Positions 58,144 to 64,000 of a DNA stretch of 64,000 bases are shown one piece after another. Made by a program: the position numbers and the translations under genes. Position 1 is the stretch's first letter, and each line of letters begins with the position of its first letter. Source of the DNA: Camellia lanceoleosa (Eukaryota > Streptophyta > Magnoliopsida > Ericales > Theaceae); contig CM045758.1 in the NCBI GenBank assembly GCA_025200525.1, forward strand, positions 3,224,001 through 3,288,000. Direction: 5' to 3'. The notes below the pieces were generated by a model. That model was not told where the DNA came from and searched no databases. It saw only the letters and a list, made by a program, of their open reading frames with translations.

Positions 58144-61100
58144 ATGATGATGATGGTGAGCAATGAAGGACGAGGAGGAGCTATGATTGATTTGTTGCCG
58201 GAGGGATGCATAGCGAATGTGGTGTCGCTGACGAGCCCTGGGGATGCGTGCAGGCTTTCTCTGGTGGCGTCGTTGTTTAGGTCGGCGGCCGAATCGGATG
58301 GAGTTTGGGAGACATTTCTACCGTCCGATTACATGGACATCATTGGAAGAGCGGTGGATCCTACTCCTTCTTCCCCATGGTCCAAGAAACAGCTTTATCT
58401 ATGGCTTTCTGATAATTCTCTCGTCATCGACAATGGTACCAAGGTAACAAAATTTGTTACTATTAAATATCTTATATTCTATTCGTAGAATTTCATTTTC
58501 TGTAATAATAGTATCATGAGTTATTTTAGAAGGCCTGTGCAGGTTGTAAAGACTAAATCTGATGCGCGTAAATTGGCCAGATACCTACATAGCAAAAAAA
58601 AAATAAAATGGCCAGATACCTACAAAACAAAAAAAAAAAAATAAAAGAAGAAAGAAAATGTATTTCAATAACATCAACAATAACAAAGCATTCTGTTATA
58701 TATCCAACATTTTTTTTTACTGTATCTTGTTAGTGAGACATCACATCAGCTCAGGTGGGCTCCTCTTCTTCTGTTATGATTATAGTAAATATTTTAAATC
58801 TTGTGATTTTATTCGGAAACTTGGTCAAAAAGATTCATTCTATACACCAATCTCATAATACACATATTATATAGTCGAAATTTATTTTATACATCAATCT
58901 AACAATCCGCACAGTATATAATCAAGATTCATTCTATTCATTAATATCACAATACACATTACACTCATTAATATCAAAATACACACATTATATAATCAAG
59001 ATTCATTCTATTCATTCATATGACAATACACACATTCAACCTATTATGGGAGAGAAAATTGAGTGTCAAGGTAATATCACGTCATCAGTCGCAACGTATC
59101 ACCAAACCAATCAATAATAAATCTGTAAAGGAAGGATAAGCCCCACTTTCAAGATGTAACCCATCTTGCCACATTCCCGTAGGATAAAAAATGATATTAT
59201 TTGACCCTTATGTTGAATTCTTTTTTCCCTATTAGAGAGAAAATTGTTTCTAATTTCGTGATGATGCCAATAAGATTAAGAAAAAAGTCTATGCACGCTT
59301 AAAAGTCTTAGCCGTAGATTTTAAATTTTGAATAATTTTGTGAATTTTTTTTCCCCTGTGATACTAGTACTAATGAATCTGGATTTTTGGTAATGCATTG
59401 CCTCGTGTAGTGCCCCAAATTTCCTCTTTGTGGCTGTTTGGTGCAGTTTAAAAATTGCTTATTTTAGCTTAATTTAAGCTATTTTGATGTGTTTGGTTTA
59501 GCTGATAACTTATAGCTTATAGGCTTTTGGAAGTCAAAAATCAGTGGAAGTCAAAAATCAGCTTATTCTTTGAGTGAGACAGAAAATGCTTAATTTATAA
59601 GTCAGAAATTAACTTATGTTCATAGTTATAAGTTATAAGCTATAAGCTGTTTAGGCATAAGTTATAAGCACTTTCCCACAACTCTATCAAACAAGATTTT
59701 GGGGGCACCACATGCTACAGCAAGCCCTATAGAGATGCAGATTCAATACTAATAGCCTCTGCAATTCTCTTACTTAGGTTCCGTTTCGTGTTATTACCTA
59801 TATATCATGTGAGTTAGCTTACTTGCTTTTTCTTGGTAACATCAAACCAAACTTTCAATAAATTTTCAGAAAATATCAAATTAAGTTTGATTTTTCTCCT
59901 GAAATGTGTACTGAATATAATTTTCATGGCAAAAATAGATTTTATTGGGATTTTTTCCTAAAACTTTCAAGTTTCTTGGGTTGAGGACAGGCAGTCACAA
60001 CTCACAGCCCACGGTGAAAAAAAAATTAAAATTAACACACAAGCAGAACTTTTATTTTAGAAATTCTGTTTAGAATAATGTGGCAGAATAACTGTTTTGA
60101 TTTGAAATAAAAGCCCCCAAAACACTTCATTCATTGCTTAGCACTTCAATTCTGTCTAGAAAATGAATCAGAATAATAATATATTTGTTTGTTTCTTTTT
60201 ATTTGTTGTTTATTTCTTTTAAAATTTGTATTAGTTGTGCTTCAAAAATGTAGGATGTTGAGTTTCACTTTTCAAGCCTTAAGCTTATTTGTTTTTGTAG
60301 ATTTAAATGCTCAAAATAAGCTCAATACACTGACTTCTTAAAAGTTGGGTCTTGGATACTTTTTTTAAGCAAGCTTTTTTGAACTAAAATAAACTGTTTT
60401 AAAGTGGAAACAAAGGCTAACTTCTTGTTTGTGTTTGGCATGGGCAGAGCTTTTCATTGGAGAAATGGAGTGGAAAGAAATGTTACATGTTAGCTGCAAG
60501 GGACCTCTCGATTGTGTGGGGTGATACACCTCAATATTGGAAATGGACATCTCTATCCGAGTCCAGGTCAGTCTCCGAAGCCAGTTTTCTCTTCTTTTTT
60601 ATATTTCTTTGAATAACCACTTTCTTTTTCAGCCACATTTATAATTGCTCATAATTCTTTAAATGCACAAACACAGGTTCTCAGAGGTGGCTGAGCTTAT
60701 TAGTGTGTGCTGGCTTGAAATTCATGGCAAGATAAAGACAAGCATGCTGTCCCCGAACACAACCTACGCAGCTTACCTTGTATTCAAATCAACAGAAGAA
60801 GCCTATGGATTTGAATACCAACCAGCAGAGGTCACGGTTGGCATCACTGGGGGTGAAAGTGAAACACAAACTGTTTATTTGGATCCTGACACAGGGCACA
60901 GGCAGCAATTTCAGATTATACCAAGGCCAGGTGGGATGTTTAACCGCATACGTACTAGAATGTTGAGGCCATTTGCGTCTATATCAAGACAAAGTGACAG
61001 TCGATATCCAAAGGCGAGAGGAGATGGGTGGATGGAGATTCAGTTGGGTGAATACTTCAACAAGGATGGAGAAGATGGGGAACTGGAGATGAGTCTGAGG

Positions 61101-61175
61101 GAGGTGAGGGGTGGTAACTGGAAGAGCGGTCTCATTGTTCATGGGATCGACATCAGGCCAAAGGAGAATAAATAA
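58144..61175 (+). CDS. F-box protein with phloem protein 2 domain (PP2-B type, three exons)
   Basis: Exons are 58144-58443, 60448-60566 and 60677-61175, with GT/AG borders, agreeing phases and 918 bp in all, giving 305 aa plus TAA. The F-box is at residues about 14-58 ([40 protein letters not shown]). The PP2 lectin-like domain follows ([104 protein letters not shown]). Members of the PP2-B family act as substrate receptors in SCF ubiquitin ligases, the PP2 domain probably binding N-glycans or similar ligands. The start is the first of four tandem ATGs. All key blocks are present with no stop, so it should be functional. It lies between two inverted repeats. Confidence 0.95.
58835..59040. repeat. 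Degenerate tandem repeat in PP2-B intron 1
   Basis: About four units of roughly 50-65 bp built on 'attatataatcaagattcat', 'tctattcatt' and 'cacaatacaca'. Intron 1 (58444-60447) is 2 kb. I see nothing else coding in it. Confidence 0.7.
59436..59695. mobile_element. MITE in PP2-B intron 1
   Basis: The ends TGTTTGGTGCAG and minus-strand TGTTTGATAGAG are inverted repeats. The interior has repeated 'agcttataagc'/'ttataagttataag' palindromic words, typical of hAT-like plant MITEs. Confidence 0.6.
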
Positions 61176-62536
61176 GTAAAATTGAGAAGATCTAGTAAGT
61201 GTCTTAAAGCCAAATTCCAATCCTCAAAGCATGCAAATTGAATTGCTGTCAAGTTGTTGTGTTGGTTTTTTTTGGTTGAATTCCAATCCTCAGAGCAGAG
61301 TTGTGCTGAGAGGGCTTTGGTTGGAAATAAATTGATAGGGAACTGCTAGGGATCATGTTAGTGCATGCTCTTATTCAGTTAATTCTGTGGTTATGGTGAC
61401 TGGTTTTAGATTCCTGAATGTTTTTACTACTTTCAAAATCTGCTTTCAATGTTCTCAATTTCAGCTCTCTATTTGGGGAAAAAAAAATAGAGAGGAGGAT
61501 TGTTTTGTACATTTATTGTTTTGCGAATTTTCATTAATGATCATTAACTAACTAGTAATTGTCTTCCTTTTTTTTAAATCCAAAATTCTAATCATTGAGA
61601 GAAGATTTTTCGCTTTAATTTCAAATTTTTAATTTTTTTTATTTTTTATCTTAGCAGATTGCCTTTTCTTTTTGAAAAATATAATACAATTATATTATTT
61701 TCTATATTCATATTAATTCTGAATGGAATAGCTATGAATGGAAATAATACATTAGTTAATAGCTAAGATTCTAATAATTCATTAAATTCCCATGCATGAA
61801 ACTCAACCCTGGACCATTTGGTGTTTAGACAGTATGCAAAAATCGAATTTGTTGCTAACAATGTGAAAAACCTAAAATTTTTACTGTGACTGTTTTTCAT
61901 TACATGATCAATACTGTGAAGTTAGATTAGTCAAAATTAATTGTTCAAAAAATTGGTTTGAAAACAACTGTCCAAATCTACACTATGGTTTAATATGTTG
62001 AAGTGGTTGGAGATGGTGCTAAATAAGGAAGATGCAAAATTTAACGAATTGAGTTGAATATATATATATATATATTTTTCTTTCATATAAAGATGTTGCA
62101 AAATAGTATTTGCCCCTAACAAAACTTACAGCATGTTTTGAGAACAAACAATGTGTAAAAGTTGTGGTATCAAATGGGCATGAAATGACCCAACTTTAAC
62201 AACAAAATTATTTTTCATTATTGTAACCATTATTATGTGGTTGGAGCGGAAAAAAAAATTAATATTATGAAATTTCACCTTGAAATACTGTACTGGACAG
62301 AATGTAATTTTAAATCATATATCGGTTGGATTTATAATTCTCCATTGTTTAAGGATCAATTTCAAAAACATGCTTTTAAGTTTAAGCTTCTCACTTTAAT
62401 TTTTAAACTTAATAGTTCTTCCAAAAGGTTCCATTTTTTTGGTGAGCTATCCATTTGGAAGTCCTATTTTTTATCAAAAATTTGAAGGCCTAGGTGGTGC
62501 CCTTGCCAACTTATTGCCCATGGCCATCCTGCAACA
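61176..62536. other. 3' flank of PP2-B and AT-rich DNA
   Basis: Probably holds the 3'UTR (to about 61400). No gene is recognised. A (TA)n run lies at 62060-62077. Confidence 0.5.
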
Positions 62537-62843
62537 TGATCCTATACTTTTAGACCCAATTTTAATAATTCGAACCGTTCATATTTTAAAATTTATTCAG
62601 TATATCATACCTGTAAAAACTCAAGTTGATCGGATATCAAAAAGTATGTGTTCGGAAAATTATTTATTAAATTCTTTAAAAAAATAGTTTTTAGTTTGAT
62701 TTTTCCGAACACATGCTTTCTGATATCCAATCAATTTAATTTTTTACAAGTATGATATAATGAATAAATCTTAAAATTTGAACAATTTAAATTATAAAAA
62801 TTAGGCCTACAAGTGGATCCGAAGGCCGTCCAAAAAAAAAATG
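62537..62843. mobile_element. Hairpin (foldback) element, right copy
   Basis: Same stem and loop as 57442-57747, more diverged at its inner end ('cctatacttttagacccaat' in place of 'gggtccacttttaggcccaa'). Confidence 0.88.
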
Positions 62844-63051
62844 CAAGGTGGGAATTTAAGTATAGGATCTGTGCTCCTTTGGGTATCCCGAAATGGATGG
62901 ACAGATGCGGTGGACAGTCACTGCCCACATAGGCACTCAAAATTGTGTACCATATGTAATTATTTAATTTTTTTTTTGAAAGCATATGCAATAGTATTTA
63001 ATACGAATCAGTTTCTTTTTCGTTAACATTTATCTACGGAATAAAATAATA

Positions 63052-63854
63052 CTAGCCTATCACCCGTGTTATGTACGAGATAATTTTAAATATTTATATT
63101 TGTTTTTGATTTTTTTTACTTATAAATTATGTTTTTTAAGATTTTTTTATAAAAATAATTTAACAATTTAAGGTTTAAAGAAATTTTGTTTATACTTATT
63201 CTTAATGCATTAAAGTGTTATTATAAGGGTAAGACTTGGGGGTTGTGAGAAATTAATAAATACTAAGGTTTTTTTTTTTAAATAAAAAAATCAAGAAATT
63301 TAAATTGGGATATTGGAACTCCCACAAAACTTATGGGTTAGAGATAGATATAAATAAATAGATAGATATAGATATAGATATTTATATTTGTTTTAAATTT
63401 TTTTTAATATATAAATTATTTGTTTTGGAAAAAGTACTGTAGTAATTATGAGTGAAATCAAAAAGTGTTGTGAATTGAGAGAAGTTAATAAATGCTGAGG
63501 TTAACTTTTTTTTAAAAAAATAAAAAATTAAAAAATTAAGATTGGCATATTGAAACTCCCACAAGCTTTGGAACTCCCACAAAACTTGTGGGTTAGAGAT
63601 GGATATAGATATAAATAAATAAATAGATATAGATATAGATATAGATATTTAATATACAAATTATTTATTTTGGAAAAAGTACTGCAGTAATTATGAGTGA
63701 AGTCAAAAAGTCTTGTGGGTTGAGAGAAGTTAATAAATGCTGAGGTTAACTTTTTTTTTTAAAAACAAAAAATTAGAAAATTAGGATTGGCATATTGAAT
63801 CTCCCACAAGCCTTGGGGGTTAGAAATCTCCTTTTGCTTAATATATAGTATAGA
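63052..63854 (-). mobile_element. Helitron, right copy
   Basis: On the minus strand it starts A/TCTATACTATATATTAAG (63854) and ends with a hairpin (CTCGTACATAACACGGG), then TGATAGGCTAG/T (63052). All termini rules are met, and this copy keeps the 3' hairpin that the left one has lost. No coding capacity. Confidence 0.9.
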
Positions 63855-64000
63855 TATTATTTATTAAAAATATATTAATTATATTTAATTTTTTTATAAA
63901 TAAAATTATATATATAAATTTAGGAAGTTTTGTTTGATAAATCCATTTTCTAAGAGTTTTATTCCATCCAACTCATATTCTTTTTTACTATTCTATTAGG

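Larger units (their letters stand above)
62537..64000. repeat. Right arm of the inverted duplication around the PP2-B gene (truncated by window end)
   Basis: It is the reverse complement of 56085-57747 in the same order: hairpin element (62537-62843), spacer, Helitron (63052-63854), then outer AT-rich segment to 64000, where the sequence still matches the left arm. The true arm is therefore longer. Confidence 0.93.

Noticed and set aside
61937..63026. Several short frames near 62-63 kb
   Set aside because: They lie in the hairpin element and the inverted arm, with mirror-image equivalents at 57.3-57.7 kb; not genes.

Overview
This 64 kb window is nuclear DNA from a eudicot-type plant. It is AT-rich, its genes have introns with GT/AG borders, and most of it is transposon debris. 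Three host genes look intact. (1) At 2272-2947 (+) is a small secreted 12-cysteine protein, 172 aa in two exons. (2) At 6023-8585 (-) is a complete five-exon short-loop PIN auxin carrier of the PIN5 type, 364 aa. (3) At 58144-61175 (+) is a complete three-exon F-box/phloem-protein-2 (PP2-B) gene, 305 aa. I cannot name the species. Species calls, family names and ages below are inference. Splice borders, target-site duplications (TSDs) and terminal repeats were read directly.

From 8.8 to 28.6 kb the DNA is nested mobile elements. A long foldback element (11544-15363) is split by a 2.4 kb solo LTR. A large, decayed Mutator-like element (about 15802-26527) carries a transposase, an OTU protease domain, a plant-mobile-domain (PMD) protein and a bZIP fragment, and is interrupted by a 2.7 kb solo LTR. 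A second Mutator-like element (26577-28609) has a perfect 9-bp TSD and is also interrupted by a solo LTR.

From 28.7 to 42.9 kb lies a dead paralogue of the PIN5 gene in the same orientation. Four insertions from four element types broke it up, each with a readable TSD. They are a non-autonomous LTR retrotransposon (28796-34480) with a hAT element inside it; a CACTA element (35973-40910) carrying captured exons of a neutral/alkaline invertase and a chloroplast CcdA; a solo LTR (40958-42063); and a small hAT element (42211-42590). A third, inverted PIN5 scrap lies at 46.8 kb.

From 43 to 56 kb the DNA is AT-rich repeats, small inverted-repeat elements, an A-rich and G-poor tandem array (51.4-52.9 kb), and an unusual foldback element (53.56-56.17 kb) built from alternating AT-rich palindromes and GC-rich spacers in two inverted arrays.

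The PP2-B gene at the right end sits between two inverted copies of a segment of at least 1.46 kb (56.09-57.75 and 62.54-64.0 kb). Each copy contains a Helitron and a hairpin element, and the right copy runs off the window. I found no CRISPR array, operon or tRNA. The most unusual features are the Pack-CACTA, the alternating palindrome array and the inverted duplication around PP2-B.
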